Shown one piece after another: positions 16,840-25,662 of a DNA stretch of 64,000 nucleotides. The translations under genes were made by a program, and so were the position numbers. The notes under the pieces were generated by a model, which worked only from the letters and a program-made list of their open reading frames with translations, did not search any database and had not been told where the DNA came from. Source of the stretch: Algoriphagus mannitolivorans DSM 15301. GTDB taxonomy: Bacteria > Bacteroidota > Bacteroidia > Cytophagales > Cyclobacteriaceae. Every line of letters starts with the position of its first letter. The first letter of the stretch is position 1. The DNA lies in the NCBI RefSeq assembly GCF_000429425.1, contig NZ_KE386902.1, forward strand, positions 361,481 through 425,480, written 5' to 3'.

Positions 16840-16870
16840 TTTGATACTTTGATAAAAGGCTATAATTTTG
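16840..16870 (+). promoter_or_regulatory. Promoter of the tRNA-Tyr/Gly/Thr-tuf cluster
   Basis: TTTG (16840-16843), a 19-nt spacer and TAATTTTG (16863-16870) match the Bacteroidota -33/-7 consensus exactly; transcription should start near 16877, about 45 nt before tRNA-Tyr. Confidence 0.8.
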
Positions 16871-16921
16871 CCATCCGTTAAGGTCATAAGGGCTCAGAAA
16901 CTTTAAGAAATTAACGCAGTT

Positions 16922-17004
16922 GGGGGAATACCAAAGCGGCCAACTGGGACGGACTGTAAATCCGTTGACTTATGTCTTCACAGGTTCGAATCCTGTTTCC
17001 CCCA
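16922..17004 (+). tRNA. tRNA-Tyr (GTA)
   Basis: Acceptor arms GGGGGAA and TTCCCCC pair fully, followed by discriminator A. The anticodon loop reads CTGTAAA with anticodon GTA, and a long variable arm (GACTTATGTC) marks a class II tRNA as expected for bacterial tyrosine tRNA. TTCGAAT in the T loop is present. Coordinates exclude CCA. Confidence 0.96.
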
Positions 17005-17011
17005 CCTAGAA

Positions 17012-17043
17012 TTGCCTGATTGTAAAATTTTTTTCTAGTTTTG
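17012..17043 (+). promoter_or_regulatory. Possible second promoter before tRNA-Gly
   Basis: TTG at 17012-17014 and TAGTTTTG at 17036-17043 with a 21-nt spacer, followed by C as in the other promoters of this region. Confidence 0.5.
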
Positions 17044-17078
17044 CAGGGCATTAAAAATATCCGGTACGCCGGACACAA

Positions 17079-17151
17079 GCGGGAGTAGCTCAGTTGGTAG
17101 AGCGGCAGCCTTCCAAGCTGCAGGTCGCGGGTTCGAGCCTCGTCTCCCGCT
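17079..17151 (+). tRNA. tRNA-Gly (TCC)
   Basis: GCGGGAG pairs with CTCCCGC; D-arm AGCTCAGTTGGTAGAGC, anticodon loop CTTCCAA with anticodon TCC, T loop TTCGAGC. A fully regular cloverleaf of 73 nt without encoded CCA. Confidence 0.97.
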
Positions 17152-17171
17152 CTGTGCTTTTTAGCACGGAG
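17150..17171 (+). other. Hairpin between tRNA-Gly and tRNA-Thr
   Basis: CTCTGTGCT and AGCACGGAG pair over 9 bp (one G-T) around a 4-nt T loop directly at the 3' end of tRNA-Gly. It may guide 3' processing of the polycistronic tRNA transcript; there is no T run to make it a terminator. Confidence 0.4.
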
Positions 17172-17180
17172 TATTGGTAA

Positions 17181-17252
17181 GCCGACGTAGCTCAGGGGTA
17201 GAGTACTTCCTTGGTAAGGAAGGGGTCACGGGTTCAAATCCCGTCGTTGGCT
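17181..17252 (+). tRNA. tRNA-Thr (GGT)
   Basis: Acceptor GCCGACG pairs with CGTTGGC (one G-T), anticodon loop TTGGTAA with anticodon GGT, T loop TTCAAAT. It sits 57 nt before tuf, the usual position in Bacteroidota. Confidence 0.97.
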
Positions 17253-17309
17253 CAACACAGAAATTATTATCTAAACATATCTTTAAACTTAAACTGAGGA
17301 TTTTCACGC

Positions 17310-18497
17310 ATGGCAAAAGCAACATTCGACCGTTCCAAGCCGCACGTTAACATCGGTACGATTGGACACGTAGACCATGGCAAAACAACTTTGACTGCCG
17401 CCATTACTACCGTATTGGCAAAAAAAGGTCTTTCTGAATTGAGAGATTTCTCTTCTATCGACAACGCTCCAGAAGAGAAAGAAAGAGGTATCACCATCAA
17501 CACTTCTCACGTAGAATATCAGACTGAAAAGAGACACTACGCTCACGTAGACTGTCCTGGTCACGCTGACTATGTGAAGAACATGGTTACTGGTGCTGCT
17601 CAGATGGACGGCGCTATTCTTGTAGTAGCTGCTACTGATGGACCAATGCCACAAACTAGAGAGCACATCCTTTTGGCTCGTCAGGTTGGTGTTCCAGCGC
17701 TTGTTGTTTTCTTGAACAAAGTGGACATGGTGGACGATCCTGAATTGTTGGAACTTGTTGAAATGGAAGTTAGAGAATTGCTTTCTTTCTACGAATTCGA
17801 CGGTGACAACATCCCAGTAATCGCTGGTTCTGCACTTGGTGCATTGAACGGTGAAGAGAAGTGGGTGGACACAGTAATGCAATTGATGGATGCTGTTGAC
17901 TCTTACATTCCTCTTCCAGAGCGTTTGGTTGACAAAGACTTCTTGATGCCTGTAGAAGACGTATTCTCTATCACTGGTAGAGGTACTGTAGCAACTGGCC
18001 GTATCGAAAGAGGTGTAGTTAACTCTGGTGATCCAGTTGATATCATCGGTATGGGTGCTGAAGGCTTGAAGTCTACCGTTACTGGTGTTGAGATGTTCCG
18101 TAAGATCCTTGACAGAGGTGAAGCTGGTGACAACGTAGGTTTGTTGTTGAGAGGTATTGAAAAATCTCAAATCAAGCGTGGTATGATCATCTGTAAGCCA
18201 GGTTCTGTGAAGCCTCACGCTCACTTCAAGGCTGAAGTTTACGTACTTTCTAAAGAAGAAGGTGGACGTCACACTCCATTCTTCAACAAGTACAGACCTC
18301 AGTTCTACCTTAGAACTACTGACGTAACTGGCGAGATCAAACTTCCTGAGAATGTGGAAATGGTTATGCCAGGTGACAACGTAACTATCGAAGTTAACTT
18401 GTTGTCAGCAGTGGCTTTGGAGAAAGGTTTGAGATTTGCGATCCGTGAAGGTGGTCGTACAGTAGGTGCCGGTCAGGTTACCGAAATCTTGGACTAA
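17310..18497 (+). CDS. tuf: Elongation factor Tu
   Basis: A 395-residue EF-Tu that delivers aminoacyl-tRNA to the ribosome. G-domain motifs are intact: GHVDHGKTT (P loop, about 18-26), DCPGHADY (G3), NKVDM (G4) and GSALGA (G5). Domains 2 and 3 follow with [14 protein letters not shown] and [17 protein letters not shown]. It forms a unit with the three preceding tRNA genes and is closed by a strong hairpin terminator. The frames opposite to it also stay open for long stretches, an effect of biased codon use rather than a real antisense gene. Confidence 0.99.
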   Translation: MAKATFDRSKPHVNIGTIGHVDHGKTTLTAAITTVLAKKGLSELRDFSSIDNAPEEKERGITINTSHVEYQTEKRHYAHVDCPGHADYVKNMVTGAAQMDGAILVVAATDGPMPQTREHILLARQVGVPALVVFLNKVDMVDDPELLELVEMEVRELLSFYEFDGDNIPVIAGSALGALNGEEKWVDTVMQLMDAVDSYIPLPERLVDKDFLMPVEDVFSITGRGTVATGRIERGVVNSGDPVDIIGMGAEGLKSTVTGVEMFRKILDRGEAGDNVGLLLRGIEKSQIKRGMIICKPGSVKPHAHFKAEVYVLSKEEGGRHTPFFNKYRPQFYLRTTDVTGEIKLPENVEMVMPGDNVTIEVNLLSAVALEKGLRFAIREGGRTVGAGQVTEILD

Positions 18498-18520
18498 TCC
18501 ATAATACTTTAAAATTAATG

Positions 18521-18552
18521 ATGCGATCCCGAAGAAAATTTTGGGATCGCAT
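18521..18552 (+). terminator. Terminator after tuf
   Basis: ATGCGATCCC (18521-18530) and GGGATCGCAT (18543-18552) are exact 10-bp inverted repeats, followed by TTGTTTCT. It separates tuf from the tRNA-Trp/secE unit. Confidence 0.8.
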
Positions 18553-18582
18553 TTGTTTCTAAAGACTTTATCCCTAATTTTG
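18552..18582 (+). promoter_or_regulatory. Promoter of tRNA-Trp-secE-nusG operon
   Basis: TTTG (18552-18555) and TAATTTTG (18575-18582) with exactly 19 nt between them. The -33 box begins in the terminator's last base pairs. Confidence 0.8.
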
Positions 18583-18610
18583 CGTTCCCGTTTGGGGATC
18601 GTTCATTTAC

Positions 18611-18681
18611 ACGGGCATAGTTCAATGGCAGAATAGCGGTCTCCAAAACCGTTGATGGGAGTTCGAATCTCTCTGCCCGTG
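18611..18681 (+). tRNA. tRNA-Trp (CCA)
   Basis: ACGGGCA pairs with TGCCCGT, discriminator G; anticodon loop CTCCAAA with anticodon CCA; T loop TTCGAAT. It lies 15 nt upstream of secE, an arrangement conserved in Bacteroidota. Confidence 0.97.
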
Positions 18682-18696
18682 CATCAGTAATAGACT

Positions 18697-18885
18697 ATGA
18701 ATCTGAAAAGCTTTGTCCTCGAATCTTATGATGAGATGAAGAACAAGGTCACCTGGCCAAAGTTCTCCTTCCTTCAAAACAGTGCCGTATTGGTATTGGT
18801 AGCGTCTCTGATCTTTGCCTTGTTTATCGGGGTGATTGATTTGGGATTCGAAAATATCATGACATGGTTTTATGATTTATTCTAA
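18697..18885 (+). CDS. secE: Preprotein translocase subunit SecE
   Basis: A 62-residue single-span SecE. The amphipathic helix SYDEMKNKVTWPKF carries the conserved EMKKVTWP-like motif, followed by one transmembrane helix (about 29-55). It clamps SecY in the inner-membrane channel; SecY is encoded 24 kb downstream in the ribosomal cluster. Short single-helix form, as in most bacteria outside the enterics. nusG follows after 13 nt. Confidence 0.95.
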   Translation: MNLKSFVLESYDEMKNKVTWPKFSFLQNSAVLVLVASLIFALFIGVIDLGFENIMTWFYDLF

Positions 18886-18898
18886 TTGACATTACAGA

Positions 18899-19456
18899 AT
18901 GGCTGAACATAAATGGTACGTCCTCAGAGTAGTAGCAGGGCAGGAAAAAAAGACCAAGACTTATCTGGAGAATGAGATCTACAGACAGAAGTTGGATGAA
19001 TTCATTCCTGAGGTGCTTATTCCTTCTGAGAAAGTATATGAGATGCGCAACGGTAAAAAACGTGTCAGAGAAAGAAATTTCTTTCCTGGATACGTCTTGG
19101 TCAATGCGGATCTTTCCAATGGTGAAGCCAATCACGTAATTACGAGTATTCCGGGAGTAATCGGTTTTCTTGGATCAAACCAGGGGGGAGCTTCCAAAAC
19201 CCCTGAACCATTACGACAGTCTGAAGTCAACCGTATCTTAGGAAAGGTTGAGGAGATTGATGAGTTTGCCGAGAAGCAGGATACACCATTTATAGTCGGA
19301 GAGGCCGTTAAGGTAATGGACGGTCCCTTCAGTGGATTTACCGGGACAATTGAGGAGATATTTGAGGAAAAGAAAAAGCTTAACGTTATGGTTAAGATTT
19401 TCGGCCGAAATACTCCTGTTGAATTAAACTTTATACAAGTAGAAAAACAAGACTAA
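18899..19456 (+). CDS. nusG: Transcription termination/antitermination protein NusG
   Basis: A 185-residue NusG. The NGN domain begins [20 protein letters not shown] and includes [10 protein letters not shown]; the C-terminal KOW domain is seen in [21 protein letters not shown]. It binds RNA polymerase and links it to the ribosome (via S10) or Rho. It stands directly upstream of rplK (3-nt gap) and is part of the secE-nusG-rplK run. Confidence 0.97.
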   Translation: MAEHKWYVLRVVAGQEKKTKTYLENEIYRQKLDEFIPEVLIPSEKVYEMRNGKKRVRERNFFPGYVLVNADLSNGEANHVITSIPGVIGFLGSNQGGASKTPEPLRQSEVNRILGKVEEIDEFAEKQDTPFIVGEAVKVMDGPFSGFTGTIEEIFEEKKKLNVMVKIFGRNTPVELNFIQVEKQD

Positions 19457-19459
19457 GCA

Positions 19460-19903
19460 ATGGCTAAGGAAATCACTGGTTATGTAAAACTACAGGTGAA
19501 AGGTGGCCAGGCTAATCCGTCACCTCCAGTAGGTCCAGCTCTTGGTTCCAAGGGTTTGAACATCATGGAGTTCTGTAAGCAGTTCAACGCGCGTACTCAA
19601 GAAAAAATGGGTACTGTGCTTCCTGTGCTGATTACAGTGTATTCTGACAAGTCTTTTGACTTTGTAGTAAAAACTCCACCAGCTGCAAATATGCTGTTGG
19701 AAGCTGCAAAAGTGAAAAGCGGTTCTGCGGAGCCAAACAGAAAAAAGGTAGGTTCTGTCACTTGGGATCAAGTGAGAGCAATCGCTGAGACGAAAATGCC
19801 TGACCTGAATGCTTTCAAAGTAGAATCGGCCATGAAAATGGTGGCGGGTACTGCACGAAGCATGGGTATCACAGTATCTGGTAAAGCCCCTTGGGAAGTA
19901 TAA
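19460..19903 (+). CDS. rplK: 50S ribosomal protein L11
   Basis: A 147-residue L11 of the GTPase-associated centre. [20 protein letters not shown] (from residue 22) is the flexible N-terminal domain that contacts factors and thiopeptide antibiotics; the C-terminal RNA-binding part includes [20 protein letters not shown] and ends in [10 protein letters not shown]1 follows after 10 nt. Confidence 0.98.
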   Translation: MAKEITGYVKLQVKGGQANPSPPVGPALGSKGLNIMEFCKQFNARTQEKMGTVLPVLITVYSDKSFDFVVKTPPAANMLLEAAKVKSGSAEPNRKKVGSVTWDQVRAIAETKMPDLNAFKVESAMKMVAGTARSMGITVSGKAPWEV

Positions 19904-19913
19904 ATAAACAACA

Positions 19914-20612
19914 ATGGCTAAGTTAACAAAAAAGCAAAAAGAAGCTCTTTCTAAGTACGACCCAAGCCAAGTGTACTCCCTGGAGGCAGCTTCTTCACTG
20001 GTGAAGGAAATTACCATGACAAAATTTGATGCTTCTGTGGATGTAGACGTTCGTTTGGGCGTAGATCCTCGTAAAGCTGATCAAATGGTAAGAGGTGTAG
20101 TAGCACTTCCTCATGGTACAGGCAAAGACATCAAAGTATTGGTGCTTTGTACTCCTGACAAAGTAGCAGAAGCCACCGAAGCAGGTGCAGATTACGTTGG
20201 TTTGGACGATTATATTGCCAAAATCGAAGGCGGATGGACTGACGTTGACGTCATCATCACTATGCCTAACGTAATGGCTAAAGTAGGTAGGTTAGGTAGA
20301 GTATTAGGTCCTAGAGGCTTGATGCCAAATCCTAAATCAGGAACCGTAACTCTGGAAGTTGGTAAAGCTGTAAAAGAAGTAAAAGCTGGTAAGATTGATT
20401 TCAAGGTAGACAAATTTGGAATTATCCATGCTGGTGTAGGAAAAGTGTCTTTCTCTCCTGAGCAAATTCAGGAAAATGTGAAGGAACTTATCACTACTAT
20501 TTCCAAACTTAAGCCTTCCTCTTCTAAAGGAACATATTTCAAAAGCATTCATTTGTCCAGTACTATGTCCCCGGGTATAGCTATTGACAAGGGTAGTATT
20601 CAAGGTATTTAA
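19914..20612 (+). CDS. rplA: 50S ribosomal protein L1
   Basis: A 232-residue L1, the protein of the mobile L1 stalk that helps release deacylated tRNA. The signature [20 protein letters not shown] lies near residues 118-137. In many bacteria L1 represses its own rplKA mRNA; I did not identify the matching RNA site here. Its stop and the rplJ start form the junction TAATCATG. Confidence 0.98.
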   Translation: MAKLTKKQKEALSKYDPSQVYSLEAASSLVKEITMTKFDASVDVDVRLGVDPRKADQMVRGVVALPHGTGKDIKVLVLCTPDKVAEATEAGADYVGLDDYIAKIEGGWTDVDVIITMPNVMAKVGRLGRVLGPRGLMPNPKSGTVTLEVGKAVKEVKAGKIDFKVDKFGIIHAGVGKVSFSPEQIQENVKELITTISKLKPSSSKGTYFKSIHLSSTMSPGIAIDKGSIQGI

Positions 20613-20614
20613 TC

Positions 20615-21157
20615 ATGACTAGAGACGAGAAAAAACTAATTATCGACAGTCTGACTGAGAAATTGAAGGAAAACCCTTTCTTCTATATTACAGACGCGTC
20701 TGGATTTTCAGTAGCGGAGGTTAACGCATTCAGAAGAACTTGTTACGAAAGAGGTGTTGAATATAAGGTGTACAAAAATACCCTTATTGCCAAAGCCCTT
20801 GAGAACTTGGATTCTGACTACTCCAAATTGGCGGACGGTGCTTTGAAGGGGTTCTCGGGAATTATTTTCTCTAAAGAGACTAGTAACCTTCCAGCAAAAG
20901 TATTGCTGGATTTCAGAAAGAAACAAGGTAAAAAAGAAACAAGACCTGTATTCAAAGGTGCGGGAATCGACTCAGATGTAATCTTGGGCGAGAACAACCT
21001 TGAAATGTTGTCTAATCTTAAGTCTAAGCAAGAATTGCTGGGTGATCTTATCGGATTGCTTCAGTCTCCTGCTAAAAATCTCGTATCTGCATTGCAGTCT
21101 GGACAAAATAACATCACTGGTGTTCTTAAGACTCTTGCTGATCGAGAAGCAAAATAA
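20615..21157 (+). CDS. rplJ: 50S ribosomal protein L10
   Basis: A 180-residue L10, the base of the L7/L12 stalk. N-terminal RNA-binding globule (FYITDASGFSVAEVNAFRR, YKVYKNTLIAKAL) and a C-terminal helix that carries L12 dimers. It starts 2 nt after rplA, so there is no room for the long L10-L12 leader known from E. coli; any autogenous control must lie elsewhere. Confidence 0.97.
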   Translation: MTRDEKKLIIDSLTEKLKENPFFYITDASGFSVAEVNAFRRTCYERGVEYKVYKNTLIAKALENLDSDYSKLADGALKGFSGIIFSKETSNLPAKVLLDFRKKQGKKETRPVFKGAGIDSDVILGENNLEMLSNLKSKQELLGDLIGLLQSPAKNLVSALQSGQNNITGVLKTLADREAK

Positions 21158-21199
21158 TCTTATCAAATCATTCAAAAAACAAATTAAATAATTAATACA

Positions 21200-21583
21200 A
21201 TGGCAGATCTTACACAACTTGCAGAACAGTTGGTAAACTTGACTGTAAAAGAAGTTAAAGAATTGACTGATATCCTTAAAGATCAGTACGGAATTGAGCC
21301 AGCTGCTGCTGCAGTAGCTGTTGCTGGTCCTGCTGCTGGTGGTGCTGATGGCGGTGCTGCTGAAGAGGAAAAAACTTCTTTCGACGTAGTTCTTAAGGCT
21401 GCTGGAGCTCAGAAGCTTGCAGTAGTGAAATTGGTTAAAGAATTGACCGGTCTTGGTTTGAAAGAAGCAAAAGATCTAGTTGACGCTGCTCCTAAGGCCT
21501 TGAAAGAAGGTATCGCTAAGGACGAAGCTGAGGCTTTGAAGAAGTCTCTAGAAGAAGCTGGTGCTGAAGTAGAGATCAAGTAA
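21200..21583 (+). CDS. rplL: 50S ribosomal protein L7/L12
   Basis: A 127-residue L7/L12. N-terminal dimerisation helices ([20 protein letters not shown]), an Ala/Gly-rich hinge around residues 35-55, and the factor-binding domain [21 protein letters not shown] ending in EVEIK; the quoted run stands for residues about 61-82. The unusual Ala/Gly hinge length is normal for the phylum. A hairpin follows before rpoB. Confidence 0.97.
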   Translation: MADLTQLAEQLVNLTVKEVKELTDILKDQYGIEPAAAAVAVAGPAAGGADGGAAEEEKTSFDVVLKAAGAQKLAVVKLVKELTGLGLKEAKDLVDAAPKALKEGIAKDEAEALKKSLEEAGAEVEIK

Positions 21584-21621
21584 TTTGCGGATCTCTGCCC
21601 ATTAGGACAGGGATAAGCCCG

Positions 21622-21650
21622 AAGACCTGACTTTTAAAGTCAGGTCTTTT
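21622..21650 (+). terminator. Attenuator/terminator between rplL and rpoB
   Basis: AAGACCTGACTT and AAGTCAGGTCTT form a long GC-containing stem with a TTTTCC tail. Because no standard promoter is visible between it and rpoB, it probably works as an attenuator that lowers rpoBC expression relative to the L10-L12 genes. Confidence 0.75.
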
Positions 21651-21739
21651 CCTGTTTATGCACAGGTCGAAAATTGCATTATTTCAAGTGGAAATATTCA
21701 CTTTCCAACATTTAATTTCACTATAAACTATACACTACC

Positions 21740-24700
21740 TTGGCTATCAAGAATCAAACCGAAAGGAAAAGCTTCTCCTCCATTAAGGTGGTCAAAGACT
21801 ATCCCGATTTTCTCGATATTCAGCTGCAGTCATTCAAAGACTTTTTCCAGTTGGATACTCCCGCAGAAAAGAGACGGGCAGATGGGTTATTTAAAGTTTT
21901 TGCTGAAAACTTCCCGATTAGTGATTCCAGAGAAAACTTTACCCTGGAATTTATTGACTATGCCGTTGATCCACCAAAATACAGCGTGGGTGAATGTATC
22001 GATCGTGGATTGACCTATTCCGTTCCGTTAAAGGCGAAATTGAGACTACTTTGCCACGATGAGGACAATGAGGATTTCGAAACCATCGAGCAAGAGGTGT
22101 TCCTAGGCAACCTGCCTTACATGACCGAAAAAGGGTCATTTGTAATCAATGGTGCCGAACGAGTGATCGTGTCTCAGTTGCACAGATCTCCAGGTGTTTT
22201 CTTTGCTCAAAGTAAACACACCAACGGAACCAAGCTTTATTCCGCAAGGATTATCCCTTTCAAAGGTTCTTGGATCGAATTCGCTACGGACATCAATAAT
22301 GTCATGTATGCTTACATCGACCGTAAGAAAAAATTCCCTGTTACGACCTTGTTGAGAGCAATCGGTTATGGATCTGATAAAGATATCCTAGACTTGTTTG
22401 GTCTTTCTGAGGAAGTATCTGCCACCAAGACTGCTTTGAAAAAAGTAGCCGGAAGAAAATTGGCGGCAAGGGTTTTGAGAACTTGGGTAGAAGACTTCGT
22501 AGATGAGGACACCGGTGAGGTAGTTTCCATCGACAGAAATGAGGTATTGCTTGAGCGTGATACCGTCCTGACTGAAGAAGACATCGAAATGATTTTGGAT
22601 TCCGGCTCAAAGTCCATCATTCTCCATAGAGAAGATGTGAACGTGGCCGATTACTCAATCATCTACAATACATTACAGAAAGATAACTCCAACTCTGAAA
22701 AAGAAGCAGTTGAGGTTATTTATCGTCAATTGAGAAATACTGAAGCTCCTGACGAAGCTACTGCTCGTGAAGTCATCCAAAGTTTGTTCTTCTCAGACAA
22801 GCGTTATGATCTTGGTGAAGTAGGTCGATACAGAATCAACAAAAAGCTTGGTTTGGATATCGAAGCTGAGAAGATCGTATTGACTAAAGAAGATATCATC
22901 TACATCGTGAAGTATTTGATCGGTTTGATCAATTCCAAAGCAGTAGTGGATGATATTGATCACTTGTCTAACAGACGTGTGAGAACTGTAGGTGAGCAGT
23001 TGTATAGCCAATTTGGAGTTGGTTTGGCCAGAATGGCCAGAACTATCCGAGAAAGAATGAACGTTCGTGACAATGAAGACTTCAAACCAGTCGATTTGAT
23101 CAACGCCCGTACACTTTCTTCTGTGATCAACTCCTTCTTTGGAACCAACCAGCTTTCTCAATTCATGGATCAAACCAACCCGCTGGCCGAATTGACTCAT
23201 AAGAGACGGCTTTCAGCTTTGGGTCCAGGCGGTCTTTCCAGAGAAAGAGCAGGTTTCGAAGTTCGAGACGTTCACTATACACACTATGGCCGTCTTTGTA
23301 CCATCGAAACTCCTGAAGGTCCAAACATTGGTTTGATCTCTTCTCTTTGCGTGCATGCTAAAGTGAATTCCATGGGCTTCTTGGAAACCCCATACAGAAA
23401 AGTGGAGGGCGGAAAAGTAGGTATGGACAAAGAAAGTATTGTGTTCTTGACTGCAGAGGAAGAAGACAATAATAACATTGCCCAGGCAAATGCACCGTTG
23501 GATGAAAAAGGAAACTTCATCAATGAAAAAGTAAAGGCAAGATTTGAAGGGGACTTCCCGGTATTGGAACCAAGTGAGATTTCTTACATGGACGTTGCTC
23601 CAAACCAAATCGTGTCCGTAGCAGCATCCTTGATTCCATTCTTGGAGCATGATGATGCGAACCGTGCATTGATGGGATCCAACATGCAGCGCCAGGCTGT
23701 TCCTTTGTTGAGACCTGAAGCTCCTATTGTAGGAACAGGTTTGGAAGGAAAAGCAGCTATTGATTCCAGAGCCCTGATCATTGCGGAAGCAAACGGAGTT
23801 GTGGATTATGTAGATGCCAAGAAAATCACCATCAAGTACGACCTTACTGAAGAGGATCTATTGGTGAATTTCTCTGACGAATACAAAACATACGATCTGA
23901 TCAAATTCAGAAGAACCAACCAGGACACTACCATCAACTTGACTCCTTTGGTATTGAAGGGAGAGAGAGTAGAGAAAGGTCAGGTCTTGGTAGAAGGTTA
24001 TTCTACAAATAACGGTGAGTTGGCTTTGGGTAAAAACCTAAAAGTAGCTTACATGCCTTGGCAAGGATACAACTTCGAGGATGCGATTGTAATCTCCGAA
24101 AGAGTAGTTCGTGAGGACATCTTTACTTCCATTCACGTGGAAGAATTCCAGTTGGAAGTAAGAGATACTAAGCGAGGCGAAGAAGAATTGACTTCTGAAA
24201 TCCCTAACGTTTCTGAAGAGGCTGTTAAGCATTTGGACGAAAACGGGATTATCCGAATCGGTGCTGAAGTAAAAGAAGGCGACATCATCATTGGTAAAAT
24301 CACTCCTAAAGGAGAGACTGATCCAACTCCGGAAGAAAAACTCTTGAGAGCGATCTTCGGTGACAAAGCTGGTGACGTGAAAGATGCTTCATTGAAAGCT
24401 TCTCCTTCTTTGAATGGTGTGGTTATCGAAACAAAACTGTTCTCCAGACCTAAGAAGGACAAGGATAACAGAGCCAAGTCAAAAGCTGAAGTTGAAAAAC
24501 TGAAAGCAAAATATTCTAAGGATCTTTTGGGCATCCGTGCCAGAATGATCAACAAGTTGGTGACCATATTGGATGGTAAGACTTCCTTGGGTGTGAAGCA
24601 CAAGTTTGGTGATGAAATCATCAGCAAAGGCGTGAAGTTCAACCATAAGAACATCGAGAATAACCTTTTCCCTGCTAAGAACCCTTACAGAGATGAGTCT

Positions 24701-25615
24701 AACTACAATGTTCCTGAGGAGGCTAACCTGATTTCCGACATCATCTTGGATGATTGGACAGACGATGCGCACACCAATTCATTGATTGTACAATTGGTTA
24801 AAAACTACACCAACGCCAGAAACGAGATTTCCGGTCTGTTCAAGCGTGATAGATTCACACTTGAGGTGGGTGATGAACTTCCAGCAGGTATCGTTCAGCT
24901 AGCCAAAGTGTATATCGCCAAGAAGCGTAAGCTGAAAGTAGGAGATAAGATGGCAGGTCGTCACGGTAACAAAGGTATCGTGGCAAGAATCGTAAGAGAT
25001 GAAGACATGCCATTCTTGGAAGATGGAACTCCAATGGATATCGTATTGAATCCACTGGGTGTACCTTCCCGAATGAACATCGGTCAGATCTTCGAAACCG
25101 TTTTGGCTTGGGCTGGACAGAAGTTGGGCAAGAAATACGCTACTCCAATCTTCGACGGAGCTTCATTGGATGAGGTTTCTGCTGAATTGGAATTGGCAGG
25201 ATTGCCAGCTTATGGCCGTACTTACCTATACGATGGTTTGACCGGTAAGAAATTTGATCAGCCTGTAACTGTAGGGGTGGCGTACATGCTGAAACTAGGT
25301 CACTTGGTTGATGACAAGATGCACGCAAGATCCATCGGTCCATACTCACTTATTACCCAGCAACCATTGGGTGGTAAGGCACAGTTTGGTGGTCAGCGAT
25401 TTGGAGAAATGGAAGTGTGGGCACTGGAAGCATTCGGTGCATCTCATGTCCTTCAAGAAATCTTGACTGTGAAGTCTGATGACGTAATCGGTAGAGCAAA
25501 AGCTTACGAAGCTATTGTGAAAGGTGAAAACCTTCCTAAGCCAAATATTCCTGAATCATTCAATGTATTGGTTCATGAGTTGAGAGGCTTGGCTCTTGAA
25601 ATTACACTGGATTAA
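21740..25615 (+). CDS. rpoB: RNA polymerase beta subunit
   Basis: A 1291-residue beta subunit. The start codon is TTG at 21740, giving the family N-terminus (M)[20 protein letters not shown]; no ATG fits. The rifampicin region reads [20 protein letters not shown] followed by [11 protein letters not shown], with the usual wild-type residues at the main resistance positions. The catalytic-core segments [15 protein letters not shown] [20 protein letters not shown] and [15 protein letters not shown] are present, and the C-terminus ends [11 protein letters not shown]. It follows an attenuator hairpin and is separated from rpoC by 47 nt. Confidence 0.98.
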   Translation: MAIKNQTERKSFSSIKVVKDYPDFLDIQLQSFKDFFQLDTPAEKRRADGLFKVFAENFPISDSRENFTLEFIDYAVDPPKYSVGECIDRGLTYSVPLKAKLRLLCHDEDNEDFETIEQEVFLGNLPYMTEKGSFVINGAERVIVSQLHRSPGVFFAQSKHTNGTKLYSARIIPFKGSWIEFATDINNVMYAYIDRKKKFPVTTLLRAIGYGSDKDILDLFGLSEEVSATKTALKKVAGRKLAARVLRTWVEDFVDEDTGEVVSIDRNEVLLERDTVLTEEDIEMILDSGSKSIILHREDVNVADYSIIYNTLQKDNSNSEKEAVEVIYRQLRNTEAPDEATAREVIQSLFFSDKRYDLGEVGRYRINKKLGLDIEAEKIVLTKEDIIYIVKYLIGLINSKAVVDDIDHLSNRRVRTVGEQLYSQFGVGLARMARTIRERMNVRDNEDFKPVDLINARTLSSVINSFFGTNQLSQFMDQTNPLAELTHKRRLSALGPGGLSRERAGFEVRDVHYTHYGRLCTIETPEGPNIGLISSLCVHAKVNSMGFLETPYRKVEGGKVGMDKESIVFLTAEEEDNNNIAQANAPLDEKGNFINEKVKARFEGDFPVLEPSEISYMDVAPNQIVSVAASLIPFLEHDDANRALMGSNMQRQAVPLLRPEAPIVGTGLEGKAAIDSRALIIAEANGVVDYVDAKKITIKYDLTEEDLLVNFSDEYKTYDLIKFRRTNQDTTINLTPLVLKGERVEKGQVLVEGYSTNNGELALGKNLKVAYMPWQGYNFEDAIVISERVVREDIFTSIHVEEFQLEVRDTKRGEEELTSEIPNVSEEAVKHLDENGIIRIGAEVKEGDIIIGKITPKGETDPTPEEKLLRAIFGDKAGDVKDASLKASPSLNGVVIETKLFSRPKKDKDNRAKSKAEVEKLKAKYSKDLLGIRARMINKLVTILDGKTSLGVKHKFGDEIISKGVKFNHKNIENNLFPAKNPYRDESNYNVPEEANLISDIILDDWTDDAHTNSLIVQLVKNYTNARNEISGLFKRDRFTLEVGDELPAGIVQLAKVYIAKKRKLKVGDKMAGRHGNKGIVARIVRDEDMPFLEDGTPMDIVLNPLGVPSRMNIGQIFETVLAWAGQKLGKKYATPIFDGASLDEVSAELELAGLPAYGRTYLYDGLTGKKFDQPVTVGVAYMLKLGHLVDDKMHARSIGPYSLITQQPLGGKAQFGGQRFGEMEVWALEAFGASHVLQEILTVKSDDVIGRAKAYEAIVKGENLPKPNIPESFNVLVHELRGLALEITLD

Positions 25616-25626
25616 TTTGGCTCATG

Positions 25627-25642
25627 GGGCGGGTAACCGCCC
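25627..25642 (+). other. Short GC hairpin between rpoB and rpoC
   Basis: GGGCGG and CCGCCC flank a GTAA loop in the 47-nt gap, 21 nt before the rpoC ATG. A tetraloop-like GC hairpin in an otherwise AT-rich spacer may stabilise or punctuate the mRNA; there is no T run. Confidence 0.5.
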
Positions 25643-25662
25643 TGAACATATCTCAAAACATT

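Noticed and set aside
16922..17252. tRNA-associated integration site
   Set aside because: I saw no direct repeat of the tRNA 3' ends downstream and no integrase; the surrounding genes are core genes.
17304..18272. A 322-codon open frame antisense to tuf
   Set aside because: It mirrors the highly biased codons of tuf, has no family resemblance, and its composition (rich in Phe, Ser, Val, Arg, His) is typical of a shadow frame.
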